A stretch of 6,505 nucleotides of DNA from Alkalimonas sp. (GTDB taxonomy: Bacteria; Pseudomonadota; Gammaproteobacteria; Enterobacterales; Alteromonadaceae). The notes under the pieces are model-generated. The model searched no databases, was not told where the DNA came from, and saw only the letters and a list, made by a program, of their open reading frames with translations. Made by a program: the position numbers and the translations under genes. The stretch's first letter is position 1. The number at the start of each line of letters is the position of its first letter. The stretch is from the NCBI GenBank assembly GCA_022565655.1, contig JAIUMG010000190.1, positions 1-6,505 on the forward strand, given 5' to 3'. Positions 1 to 5,470 of the stretch are shown here, piece by piece.

Positions 1-641
1 GGACACCATTATCCTCTTTGGAGGAAGAGCTCAACCAAGCATTGGCTCATTTGATGGAGCAAGGGTTGGCCAAAGTTGAGCAAGATGATAACTGGCTGAC
101 CATTGAGCTGAATAGTGGTTTATTATTTCCTAGCGGTAGTGCCACAGCCACCATCTCAGCCCGAACCGTGCTTGATCAAATTGCCGATATTATTGTACCT
201 ATCAATAATTTTATTCGGGTTCGTGGCTATACTGACAACATACCTATCAATAATGAAATTTTTGCATCAAACTGGGAGTTGTCCGTGGCTCGTTCGACGT
301 CTGTGCTGCGCCTGTTGGAAGGTTTGGCTGTCGCACCACAACGCATGGCCATCGAAGGCTATGGCGAGCATTATCCCATAGCAGATAATACGACTCCTGA
401 GGGCAGGGCTGAAAATCGTCGGGTGGTCATCGCCATTTCAAAGTATGGCTACCGTGCAGATGAAGCATCCATTGATATGGAAGACGTGCCAACTATTCCG
501 CCTGAAGTCATCCAGCAACTAGAAAATATCACGCAGGATGATGGCAGTATCCAGGTGATTCGATTGCCTGGCGGTGGAATACGGATCACCACTCGGACCG
601 ACGATCCCGAGCCACCGCCTTCACAACAACAGGAACCATGA
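1..641 (+). CDS. motD: Flagellar stator protein MotD/MotB family, C-terminal part (5' end outside window)
   Basis: This is the 3' part of a MotB/MotD-type stator protein; the reading frame is open from base 3, so the N-terminal membrane helix with the proton-binding Asp lies upstream. About 212 codons are visible. The OmpA-like peptidoglycan-binding domain is clear: GYTDN (bases 225-239), NWELSVAR (270-293) and GYGEHYP (357-377), followed by GRAENRRVV. The Asp of GYTDN and the Arg of SVAR correspond to the residues that hold diaminopimelate in OmpA-like domains. In the family, these proteins anchor stator units to the cell wall in the periplasm. After the domain comes a tail of about 66 residues ending in a Pro/Gln-rich stretch. 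MotD rather than MotB is preferred because the gene sits immediately before parC, where motCD lies in Pseudomonas; no motC can be seen here. The stop is 1 bp before the parC start, implying one transcript. Family assignment is firm; MotD versus MotB is an inference. Confidence 0.85.
   Translation, partial: TPLSSLEEELNQALAHLMEQGLAKVEQDDNWLTIELNSGLLFPSGSATATISARTVLDQIADIIVPINNFIRVRGYTDNIPINNEIFASNWELSVARSTSVLRLLEGLAVAPQRMAIEGYGEHYPIADNTTPEGRAENRRVVIAISKYGYRADEASIDMEDVPTIPPEVIQQLENITQDDGSIQVIRLPGGGIRITTRTDDPEPPPSQQQEP
631..635 (+). promoter_or_regulatory. Shine-Dalgarno for parC (decides the GTG start)
   Basis: AGGAA lies inside the last codons of the upstream stator gene, 7 bases before the GTG at 643. 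It supports that GTG over upstream in-frame starts such as 574, which would overlap the stator gene by more than 60 bp. An ATG at 638 is in a different frame. Confidence 0.6.
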
Positions 642-642
642 C

Positions 643-1431
643 GTGGTTGTTTGGACCATTGCAAATCAAAAAGGTGGTGTTGGTAAAACCACCACCACAG
701 TTACACTTGGCGCATTGCTGGCTGAGCGTGGTTACCGTGTGTTATTGGTGGATATCGATCCGCATGCATCAATGACGTATTACTTCGGGATTGATGCAGA
801 AGATTTGGAGGTCAGCGTTTATGATATTTTTATTCGCGGCCAATCCATCAGCCGGGAAGAGATACTGCAATCGTTATGTCCGAGTAAAGTAGAGAATCTG
901 GACATTCTGCCTTCATCGATGGCGCTGGCGACCTTAGATCGTTCCCTGGGTAATAAGAATGGCATGGGTTTGATCCTGAAAAAAGGCTTGGCCAAGCTAA
1001 AAAACGATTATGACTTTATCCTGCTGGATTGTCCTCCTGTGATGGGCGTGTTAATGGTTAATGCTTTAGCGGCTAGTGATCGGGTGCTAGTGCCGGTACA
1101 AACGGAGTTTCTGGCTATTAAGGGTCTGGAGCGGATGATCGCCACCATGGGCTTGATGAAGCACTCTCAGCGAAAGGACTATCGTTTTACTATTATTCCG
1201 ACCATGTACGATAAACGAACCAAGGCATCGCTTGAGGCGTACAAAGATCTGAAAGCCAAATACCATGATAAAGTCTGGTCGGCAGTGGTGCCTATTGATA
1301 CAAAATTTCGTGATGCCAGCCTGGCGCAGACGCCACCATCGGTCTTTGCACCTCGCTCAAGAGGGGTGTTTGCGTACAATACATTATTAAGCTATTTATT
1401 GCAGTTGCCCGCGGAGTCTGGTGATGAGTGA
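643..1431 (+). CDS. parC: ParA-family ATPase of the chemotaxis operon (ParC type)
   Basis: This is a 262-aa MinD/ParA-type P-loop ATPase. Motifs, numbered from the GTG start: deviant Walker A KGGVGKTT (10-17) with the signature Lys10 and Lys15; Walker A' VDIDP (36-40); Walker B FILLDCPP (125-132). The block PVQTEFLAIKGLERM (151-165) is typical of the ParA group found in flagellar/chemotaxis clusters. In Vibrio cholerae and V. parahaemolyticus, ParC localises to the cell pole and, with ParP, recruits and partitions the chemotaxis arrays; that role here is inferred from family and context. The start is GTG 643, with AGGAA at 631-635; the resulting N-terminus MVVWTIANQKGG matches the short N-terminus usual for the group. 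It follows the stator gene by 1 bp and overlaps the next gene by 8 bp, so translational coupling is likely. Chromosome partition Soj is unlikely because no parB is adjacent. Older annotation may call it Soj. Confidence 0.92.
   Translation: MVVWTIANQKGGVGKTTTTVTLGALLAERGYRVLLVDIDPHASMTYYFGIDAEDLEVSVYDIFIRGQSISREEILQSLCPSKVENLDILPSSMALATLDRSLGNKNGMGLILKKGLAKLKNDYDFILLDCPPVMGVLMVNALAASDRVLVPVQTEFLAIKGLERMIATMGLMKHSQRKDYRFTIIPTMYDKRTKASLEAYKDLKAKYHDKVWSAVVPIDTKFRDASLAQTPPSVFAPRSRGVFAYNTLLSYLLQLPAESGDE
1411..1416 (+). promoter_or_regulatory. Shine-Dalgarno for parP (decides between GTG 1421 and ATG 1424)
   Basis: GCGGAG lies within the end of parC. It is 7 bases from ATG 1424 but only 4 from the adjoining GTG 1421, so the ATG is the better start. 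Confidence 0.5.
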
Positions 1432-2212
1432 TCGGTACGCCAGCCAAAAAGTGATGCAGCATTATCTGAAAGCCTTGCTGACAGATGATGAGCCCGATCA
1501 GCAACTGGTTGCCGAAGAGCTTGCCAGCAAGAAGAAACTGGAATCGTTGCTGGCCCAGGTGACCAAACCAAAGGTACAGCAAAGCAGCCAGACAACCGTT
1601 GCAGCTCCACCCGTTAATACGGTGCCAAAGGTTCAGCAGGACGTGACTGAGCAGGTCAGAGCTGCTGAGCATATTAAGCCACCAGATATTCAGCACGATG
1701 TGATCGTCAGCCGAAAATCGAAAGCAGGTTTTGCCGAGCAGGATGTCAGCACTGAAAAAGAGTATCGCCAAGGTGATTTTCAAGCGCTGTTTTTTGAAGT
1801 GGCAGGGCTAACCGTAGCATTACCACTGAAAGCTCTGGGCGGGATTCACAAACTGTTACCGGTGAACAAGATGCCAGCTAAGCCTGACTGGTTTAAAGGT
1901 GTCATGCTGCAGCGAGAGCAAAAAATTAGCGTGGTGGATACCGGGCGCTGGGTGATGCCAGAAAAGTTTGATCGTCAGCAAGCTGAAATACACAACTATC
2001 AGTATGTTATAATGCTAAGTAACAGTGCATGGGGTTTAGCTTGTGATAAACTAATTAATACAGTGACTCTGAAGCAAGATGAAGTAAAGTGGCGTGAGGC
2101 CGCTGGCAAGCGTCCCTGGCTGGCCGGTCTGATTAAACAACATATGTGTGCCTTGCTAGATGTTGATGCGTTGATCCGGTTGCTGGAGCAAGGTCTTAAT
2201 AGCAGCGAGTAA
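1424..2212 (+). CDS. parP: CheW-like coupling protein with N-terminal extension (ParP type)
   Basis: This is a 262-aa protein with two parts. Residues 1-46 look helical and charged (MQHYLKALL, then LESLLAQV). Residues 47-115 form a Pro/Gln/Val-rich linker likely to be disordered. From about 118 to 256 there is a diverged CheW-like fold: FEVAGLTVALPL, then WFKGVMLQREQKISVVD at 156-172, where canonical CheW has GIINLRGxVxPVID. In Vibrio, ParP uses its C-terminal CheW-like (AIF) domain to bind CheA and receptors and its other region to bind ParC, tethering arrays at the pole and stopping their dissociation. Here the function is inferred from architecture and its place between parC and cheW. The gene overlaps parC by 8 bp. 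The NLRG motif is degraded to LQRE, though an Arg remains at 164. Simple annotation would call it a CheW-domain protein. Confidence is high for a CheW-like domain and good for ParP orthology. Confidence 0.85.
   Translation: MSDRYASQKVMQHYLKALLTDDEPDQQLVAEELASKKKLESLLAQVTKPKVQQSSQTTVAAPPVNTVPKVQQDVTEQVRAAEHIKPPDIQHDVIVSRKSKAGFAEQDVSTEKEYRQGDFQALFFEVAGLTVALPLKALGGIHKLLPVNKMPAKPDWFKGVMLQREQKISVVDTGRWVMPEKFDRQQAEIHNYQYVIMLSNSAWGLACDKLINTVTLKQDEVKWREAAGKRPWLAGLIKQHMCALLDVDALIRLLEQGLNSSE
1991..2013 (+). promoter_or_regulatory. Candidate internal promoter (extended -10) within parP
   Basis: A perfect extended -10, TGTTATAAT, lies at 2005-2013 inside parP, about 240 bp upstream of cheW. There is no good -35 at 16-18 bp (GAAATA at 1985-1990 at best), so activity would rest on the extended -10. 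If active it would give cheW and the DUF2802 gene extra transcription. The bases also encode a plausible CheW-fold strand (YVIML), so chance is possible. Confidence 0.2.
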
Positions 2213-2237
2213 CCTGAAAAGCAGGGTGTCTCTACCC
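2213..2237 (+). other. Short overlapping hairpins in the parP-cheW gap
   Basis: The 42-bp gap between parP and cheW holds two weak stems that share bases: CCTG 2213-2216 with CAGG 2222-2225, and GGGT 2224-2227 with ACCC 2234-2237. Each has only 4 bp and no T-run follows, so this is not a terminator. It may shape cheW ribosome access, or be chance. Confidence 0.15.
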
Positions 2238-2254
2238 GGTGTTGAGGAGCAGGA

Positions 2255-2749
2255 ATGAGTAACGTAGCCAATCAAACGACAAAAGATGCAGAAAGTGGTG
2301 ATGAAGTACTGCAGTGGGTCACCTTCAAACTGCAGGATGAAACCTATGGCATTAATGTTATGCAGGTGCAGGAAGTTCTCCGCTATACTGAAATTGCTCC
2401 TGTGCCTGGGTCACCAGATTATGTGATGGGAATTATCAATTTGCGTGGCAATGTGGTCACTGTGATTGATACTCGCACCCGTTTTGGCCTGGAAGGTTCC
2501 GAGGTTTCTGATAATAGCCGCATTGTGATTATTGAAGCCGATAAACAAGTCATCGGTATTCTGGTCGATAGTGTAGCCGAAGTGGTGTATTTAAAAGCCT
2601 CTGAAATGGATACGGCGCCTAATGTTGGTAATGATGAAAGCGCTAAATTTATTCAGGGTGTGACCAACCGGGAAGGTGAGTTATTGATCCTGGTCGACTT
2701 GAATAAGTTACTAACCGATGAAGAGTGGGATGAAATCAGTAGCCTTTAA
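2255..2749 (+). CDS. cheW: Chemotaxis coupling protein CheW
   Basis: This 164-aa protein is close to the usual CheW length and consists of one CheW domain (about residues 17-155) after a short acidic N-terminus. Hallmarks are WVTFKLQDETYGINV (21-35), the EVLRY strand, PGSPDYVMGIINLRGNVVTVID (51-72) with Arg64 matching the conserved NLRG arginine, and GILVDSVAEVV (101-111). In the cytoplasm it links methyl-accepting receptors to the CheA kinase in hexagonal arrays. GAGGAG at 2244-2249 sits 5 bases from the ATG, and AGGA directly abuts it. The gene follows parP by 42 bp and precedes the DUF2802 gene by 12 bp, within the same operon. Tandem stops TAA TAG end it. All expected parts are intact, unlike the diverged CheW-like domain just upstream, so this is the canonical coupling protein of the cluster. 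Confidence 0.96.
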   Translation: MSNVANQTTKDAESGDEVLQWVTFKLQDETYGINVMQVQEVLRYTEIAPVPGSPDYVMGIINLRGNVVTVIDTRTRFGLEGSEVSDNSRIVIIEADKQVIGILVDSVAEVVYLKASEMDTAPNVGNDESAKFIQGVTNREGELLILVDLNKLLTDEEWDEISSL

Positions 2750-2761
2750 TAGGAGCTATGC

Positions 2762-3202
2762 ATGATGCTCTGGTGGCTGACCGCGCTAACCGTGTTGGTG
2801 GCGTGGCTTTTGTACCGTTCATTGACCATGCGTCGCCTGGCCGATAGCCCATTGCCTGATCTGAACGCAGTGCCTGAAGCTGCGGAAGCAGGTGCACCTC
2901 AACAATTGACTGAACAAATAACGTTGCTCAGAGCTGAGTTAGCTGAACTTCGCTCTGGCGTGATTGGGGTAGGTCAACGTGTTTTGCAGCTTGAAGAGCA
3001 ATTGGCAACGCAAAATGAACAGCTGGAGGCTCTTGCCGAGCGCCAGCAAGCTCTTGAGATGACAGAGCCTGAATCGAAAATCTACAGCCGGGCCATGAAA
3101 ATGGTGCAGCTTGGGGCTGATTTGGATGAAATTATGCGTGAATGCGAACTGCCCCGTGCCGAGGCTGAGCTTTTGTATAACCTGCATCAGCAAAAGGGCT
3201 AG
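2762..3202 (+). CDS. DUF2802 family membrane-anchored coiled-coil protein
   Basis: This is a 146-aa protein of unknown function, recognised by its C-terminal block and its fixed position after cheW in gammaproteobacterial chemotaxis operons (DUF2802). It has three parts: a hydrophobic segment at about residues 3-18 rich in Trp/Leu, probably a single membrane anchor with the rest cytoplasmic (RRL positive charges follow); a predicted coiled coil from about 48 to 100 with heptad Leu and Glu/Gln; and a C-terminal helical module at about 104-144 (YSRAMKMVQLGADLDEIMREC, then LPRAEAELLYNLH) resembling a helix-turn-helix. SD AGGAG at 2751-2755 lies 6 bases before the ATG; Met2 is also possible as start. 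It closes the operon. The layout recalls SwrB of Bacillus subtilis, also a one-TM/coiled-coil protein at the end of the fla/che operon; that comparison is mine and unproven. The stop TAG is interlocked with that of the convergent gene. Confidence 0.85.
   Translation: MMLWWLTALTVLVAWLLYRSLTMRRLADSPLPDLNAVPEAAEAGAPQQLTEQITLLRAELAELRSGVIGVGQRVLQLEEQLATQNEQLEALAERQQALEMTEPESKIYSRAMKMVQLGADLDEIMRECELPRAEAELLYNLHQQKG
3199..3202. other. Interlocked convergent stop codons (CTAG)
   Basis: The palindrome CTAG supplies the TAG stop of the plus-strand DUF2802 gene (3200-3202) and, on the other strand, the TAG stop of the FlhB-like gene (3201-3199). The coding regions overlap by 4 bp. No stem with a T-run is seen on either side, so transcripts probably run into each other. 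Confidence 0.95.
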
Positions 3203-3498
3203 GTTTTTAAATCGATCCGTTGATGGATATTGTGCCACTCATCAGGGAATTTACCCTGCAGCACGTATGAAAATGCAATCAGCTCAGCGATAATCAAATA
3301 CAGTTCTTTTGGGATTGAATCTCCCAGCTCCATAGTGGCTAACAGCTTGTTTAGCTCTTCATCTTCATGGATAAGCACACCATGTTCTTTGGCGACAGCC
3401 AGGATTTCTTCGGCTAAGGCTCCGTGTCCTTTCGCAATAATTTTAGGTGCTGCTTTGCCATCATATTTTAAAGCGGTTGCCGACTTTTCTTTTTTCAT
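3199..3498 (-). CDS. Stand-alone FlhB C-terminal-domain-like protein (EscU/YscU/HrcU switch family)
   Basis: This 99-aa protein matches only the cytoplasmic C-terminal domain of FlhB, the substrate-specificity switch of the flagellar type III export gate. Seen directly: ALKYDGKAAPKIIAKGHGAL (9-28), like the ALKYD...APxVxAKG block after the NPTH site of FlhB; then VAKEHGVLIHEDEELNKLL (35-53), like the REHGVPIVENPPLAR block; then IPKELYLIIAELIAFSY (62-78). It has no N-terminal membrane domain and no NPTH autocleavage motif; it begins almost exactly where the cleaved FlhB C-terminal fragment would. Similar short proteins are B. subtilis YlqH and Helicobacter FlhX, both reported as FlhB C-domain-like. 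The start is ATG 3498, with SD GAGGAG at 3510-3505, 6 bases away; an upstream in-frame ATG at 3531 would overlap the FliK-like gene and lacks this SD. It sits 16 bp after the FliK-like gene, clearly co-transcribed. The role in export switching is inferred. Confidence 0.88.
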   Translation of the reverse strand: MKKEKSATALKYDGKAAPKIIAKGHGALAEEILAVAKEHGVLIHEDEELNKLLATMELGDSIPKELYLIIAELIAFSYVLQGKFPDEWHNIHQRIDLKT

Positions 3499-3504
3499 CA
3501 GAAG

Positions 3505-3510
3505 CTCCTC
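3505..3510 (-). promoter_or_regulatory. Shine-Dalgarno for the FlhB-like gene
   Basis: GAGGAG on the minus strand, 6 bases before ATG 3498, lies in the 16-bp gap after the FliK-like stop. It fixes the start at Met 3498 and gives a 99-aa product rather than 110 aa. Confidence 0.7.
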
Positions 3511-3514
3511 AGCG

Positions 3515-5383
3515 TCAGACCTGAATGGCAATCAGGCTACTGTGTCTGGGCATCAGCGTTTCCGGGATCTTGCCAAGCTGGCACTCTGCCTGTTTAACTT
3601 CGATCCCCTGCGCTTTCAGACGGTCAGATAAAATGGGTAAAAATTGCTCGGCAAGGCGCTGGGTGGCCGCTTGATCGGTGTATAACTGCAACTTCAGTTG
3701 AGCATCCTGCAAACGAGCGACAGCTAATAAATCGCCATACTCCGATAATTGAAAACGCATGGTGAGCTGCCATATTTTATCGGGCTGGCCTGCAGCCGAT
3801 GCTTCCTCCTCTTTTTGCTCAATACGCAGTTGACTCAGAACTGTTTGTTGATCTTGTTGCAAAGGGAGCTGCAGTACAAATTGGGAACCTTGTGGTAACT
3901 CTGCAGTGGCCAGCTGCCCTTGCTGAAGTGCGCTGCTGTGGCTTGCGAGCTGTCGCAGTAATGAGCTGGCACTTCCAGGCTCCATTTGTTGGACCAATTG
4001 CACCAGCCGTTGGCTGCTGGTTTGCTGTTGGGCAGGTACGGGCCGCTGGCTTAATTTACCCAGTAATAGCTGGATGGCTACTGCGAGGGTGCCTGCTGCT
4101 GAGCTGGTGACCTGCGGCGATGTCAGCATTGGATTAAATTGCAAAATAGCTTGTAGTTGTTGCTGCAACTGCTGAGTATTCAGTATATTTTGCCCACTTG
4201 GTTGGCTTTGCCGTATCAGCTGCAACACCTGTTGTACCGGCTGTGGTAACTCCGGCAGTGCGGCCAGGCGAGAGGGGCTGTCACTTAATAAAGGCATCAG
4301 GGTGCGCCAGGCTTGGTCCAATAGCTGGCGTTGTGGTGTTTCGCTAGTAGGCTTCGCACTTTGCGTAGTGCCAGCGGTTTGGGGCGGCTCTTTGCCTGAT
4401 AGCTGAACGGGACGATTGAACGAGTCTGTGGAGACGGTCAGTTTATGATCGGTTTTTTGCAACGATTGCAATTGCAGCTGCCAATTGTTGTGTTCGTGCT
4501 GCAGTTGGATCTGATAAGCGCCCGTTGGAAGCCGAACCTGGGGTAATGGCAGCATCAAGCTGCCGAGCTGCAGATATTGCTGTTGAAGCCTGGCGGGCAA
4601 AGCCGTGTTCTGAACACTGTCAGCCAACCGGCTCAGTAATTGTTGCTGCAGCTGGATAGGTAAAGTGAGTTGCTGACTGACCATAGTGCTCGAAGCGTTT
4701 GCCTGCGACGCAGTTTTTGATGGTGGCGAACTGTTTGGCTGCAGTGCTGCAGTGGCTACAGATGCCGCTAGATCCCGTCTGGTTTGGGTCGCTGCAACAG
4801 AAGGCTGTGCTGTTTTAACTTCTATGAATAAGCTGGGCTCCTGGCCTGTGCCAAGTGTAATACTGGCCTGCAGACGAGCTGTCGGGTACTGTGCTTGCAA
4901 CGATTGCATGGTTTTATGCAGCGCAGTCGGCAGAGTTAAAACGCTGCCTTGGGGTAAGCGAAGTTGAGTCTGGTTGGCCCCAATAGTGAGTTCTACCGGG
5001 ATCTGACTGGCTGATGAGGCCTGTTGTTGTGATAACTGGGATGAGCCTGCCCAGTTTAAAGCCAAAGTCAGCGCCTGTTGCTGATTCAGCGGAAAAGACT
5101 GTACGGCTTCCCCTTTGGCTTGAATAGTCACCTGAATTCGACCATCAGGTTGTTGGCTGAAGCTGGCCTGTAACTGACTGCCATTATTGCCTGTTACTGA
5201 CGCTGGCAGCCGAATTTGTAGCAAGCCCTGGCTGGTTGATAACTGCAGTAAGCGGGCTCCCTGGACAGGATCTGTTAGCAAAACCCCGGGATAGAGTCGA
5301 TCGGCTTGTAACTGGATCGAAGCCGCATCCATTTTACCTGTAGGCTTGATTTGCAAAAGTTGGTCAAGTTTGATCGGGTTCAT
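3515..5383 (-). CDS. FliK-like flagellar hook-length control domain protein
   Basis: This is a 622-aa protein, long and low in complexity: by hand count about 110 residues (about 18%) are Gln, mixed with Leu, Ser and Ala. The C-terminal part (about 500-610) resembles the FliK C-terminal domain (Flg_hook): FVLQLPLQQ, then IWQLTMRFQLSEYGDLLAVARL (538-558), LKLQLYTDQAATQRLAEQF and LSDRLKAQGIEV (586-596). In FliK this domain meets FlhB's cytoplasmic domain and flips export from hook to filament subunits, while the Gln/Pro-rich N-terminal part acts as a molecular ruler. Residues 190-240 and 325-355 are Ser/Thr/Pro/Gln-rich linkers. The location next to a stand-alone FlhB C-domain gene, not among fliJ/fliL, suggests a second FliK-type protein like B. 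subtilis YlqG rather than the main fliK. ATG 5383 is the only usable start before Met18 (an in-frame TAG lies upstream at 5408-5410); it has no good SD. No signal peptide or TM segment is seen. Confidence 0.82.
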   Translation of the reverse strand: MNPIKLDQLLQIKPTGKMDAASIQLQADRLYPGVLLTDPVQGARLLQLSTSQGLLQIRLPASVTGNNGSQLQASFSQQPDGRIQVTIQAKGEAVQSFPLNQQQALTLALNWAGSSQLSQQQASSASQIPVELTIGANQTQLRLPQGSVLTLPTALHKTMQSLQAQYPTARLQASITLGTGQEPSLFIEVKTAQPSVAATQTRRDLAASVATAALQPNSSPPSKTASQANASSTMVSQQLTLPIQLQQQLLSRLADSVQNTALPARLQQQYLQLGSLMLPLPQVRLPTGAYQIQLQHEHNNWQLQLQSLQKTDHKLTVSTDSFNRPVQLSGKEPPQTAGTTQSAKPTSETPQRQLLDQAWRTLMPLLSDSPSRLAALPELPQPVQQVLQLIRQSQPSGQNILNTQQLQQQLQAILQFNPMLTSPQVTSSAAGTLAVAIQLLLGKLSQRPVPAQQQTSSQRLVQLVQQMEPGSASSLLRQLASHSSALQQGQLATAELPQGSQFVLQLPLQQDQQTVLSQLRIEQKEEEASAAGQPDKIWQLTMRFQLSEYGDLLAVARLQDAQLKLQLYTDQAATQRLAEQFLPILSDRLKAQGIEVKQAECQLGKIPETLMPRHSSLIAIQV

Positions 5384-5394
5384 GTTTTTGCCAT
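5380..5394 (-). other. Four-codon mini-ORF overlapping the FliK-like start (ATGA)
   Basis: On the minus strand ATG GCA AAA ACA TGA runs from 5394 to 5380. Its TGA overlaps the ATG of the FliK-like gene. Neither start has a recognisable SD, so the mini-ORF could feed ribosomes to the main start, or be chance. Confidence 0.15.
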
Positions 5395-5422
5395 TTTTGC
5401 TGCTGTTCTAGGGTTTGTCGCA

Positions 5423-5451
5423 TTCGTATTTTCACCACAATATGGTAAGAT
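5423..5451 (+). promoter_or_regulatory. Candidate ccmA promoter with extended -10
   Basis: TGGTAAGAT at 5443-5451 reads as an extended -10 (TG, one base, TAAGAT), with a poor -35 (TTCGTA, 5423-5428) 17 bp upstream. Transcription would begin near 5458, leaving a leader of about 20 bases before GTG 5477. It overlaps the candidate minus-strand promoter. Confidence 0.35.
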
Positions 5452-5467
5452 CCGCGCAATTTTTCAG
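5439..5467 (-). promoter_or_regulatory. Candidate sigma70-type promoter for the FliK-like/FlhB-like pair
   Basis: On the minus strand CTGAAA (5467-5462, 4/6 to the -35 consensus) and CATATT (5444-5439, 4/6 to the -10) are separated by 17 bp. This gives a leader of about 50 bases. No sigma28 (TAAAGTTT/GCCGATAA) or sigma54 (TGGC/TGC) flagellar promoter is visible in the 93-bp gap. The match is weak. Confidence 0.25.
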
Positions 5468-5470
5468 GAG
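5465..5470 (+). promoter_or_regulatory. Shine-Dalgarno for ccmA (decides the GTG start)
   Basis: CAGGAG lies 6 bases before GTG 5477. It shows that translation begins there, not at the upstream in-frame TTG 5351, which would run antisense through the start of the FliK-like gene. Confidence 0.75.

Noticed and set aside
574..642. Longer parC starting at ATG 574
   Set aside because: It overlaps the stator gene by 68 bp with no SD, while GTG 643 with AGGAA gives the standard N-terminus just before the Walker A motif.
1292..1783. 163-codon open frame on the minus strand across the parC-parP junction
   Set aside because: It lies wholly opposite two well-supported genes, has no recognisable domain, and its Cys/Trp/Leu-rich composition is typical of an antisense frame.
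3243..3258. Perfect 5-bp inverted repeat CAGGG/CCCTG as a possible terminator after the convergent genes
   Set aside because: No T-run follows on either strand and it lies inside the FlhB-like coding region (LQGKF); too short to call.
3499..3531. Longer FlhB-like protein from ATG 3531
   Set aside because: It would overlap the end of the FliK-like gene; the GAGGAG at 3505-3510 points to ATG 3498.
3799..4110. Plus-strand open frames within the FliK-like gene (also 4686-4967)
   Set aside because: They are antisense to a continuous 622-codon gene; their Cys/Ala/Val-rich make-up follows from the Gln/Leu codons on the other strand.
3515..5383. Many CTGCAG, TTGTTGC and similar repeated words, resembling a DNA repeat
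   Set aside because: They are irregularly spaced and correspond to Leu-Gln and Gln-Gln codons of the low-complexity protein, not to a repeat array or CRISPR.
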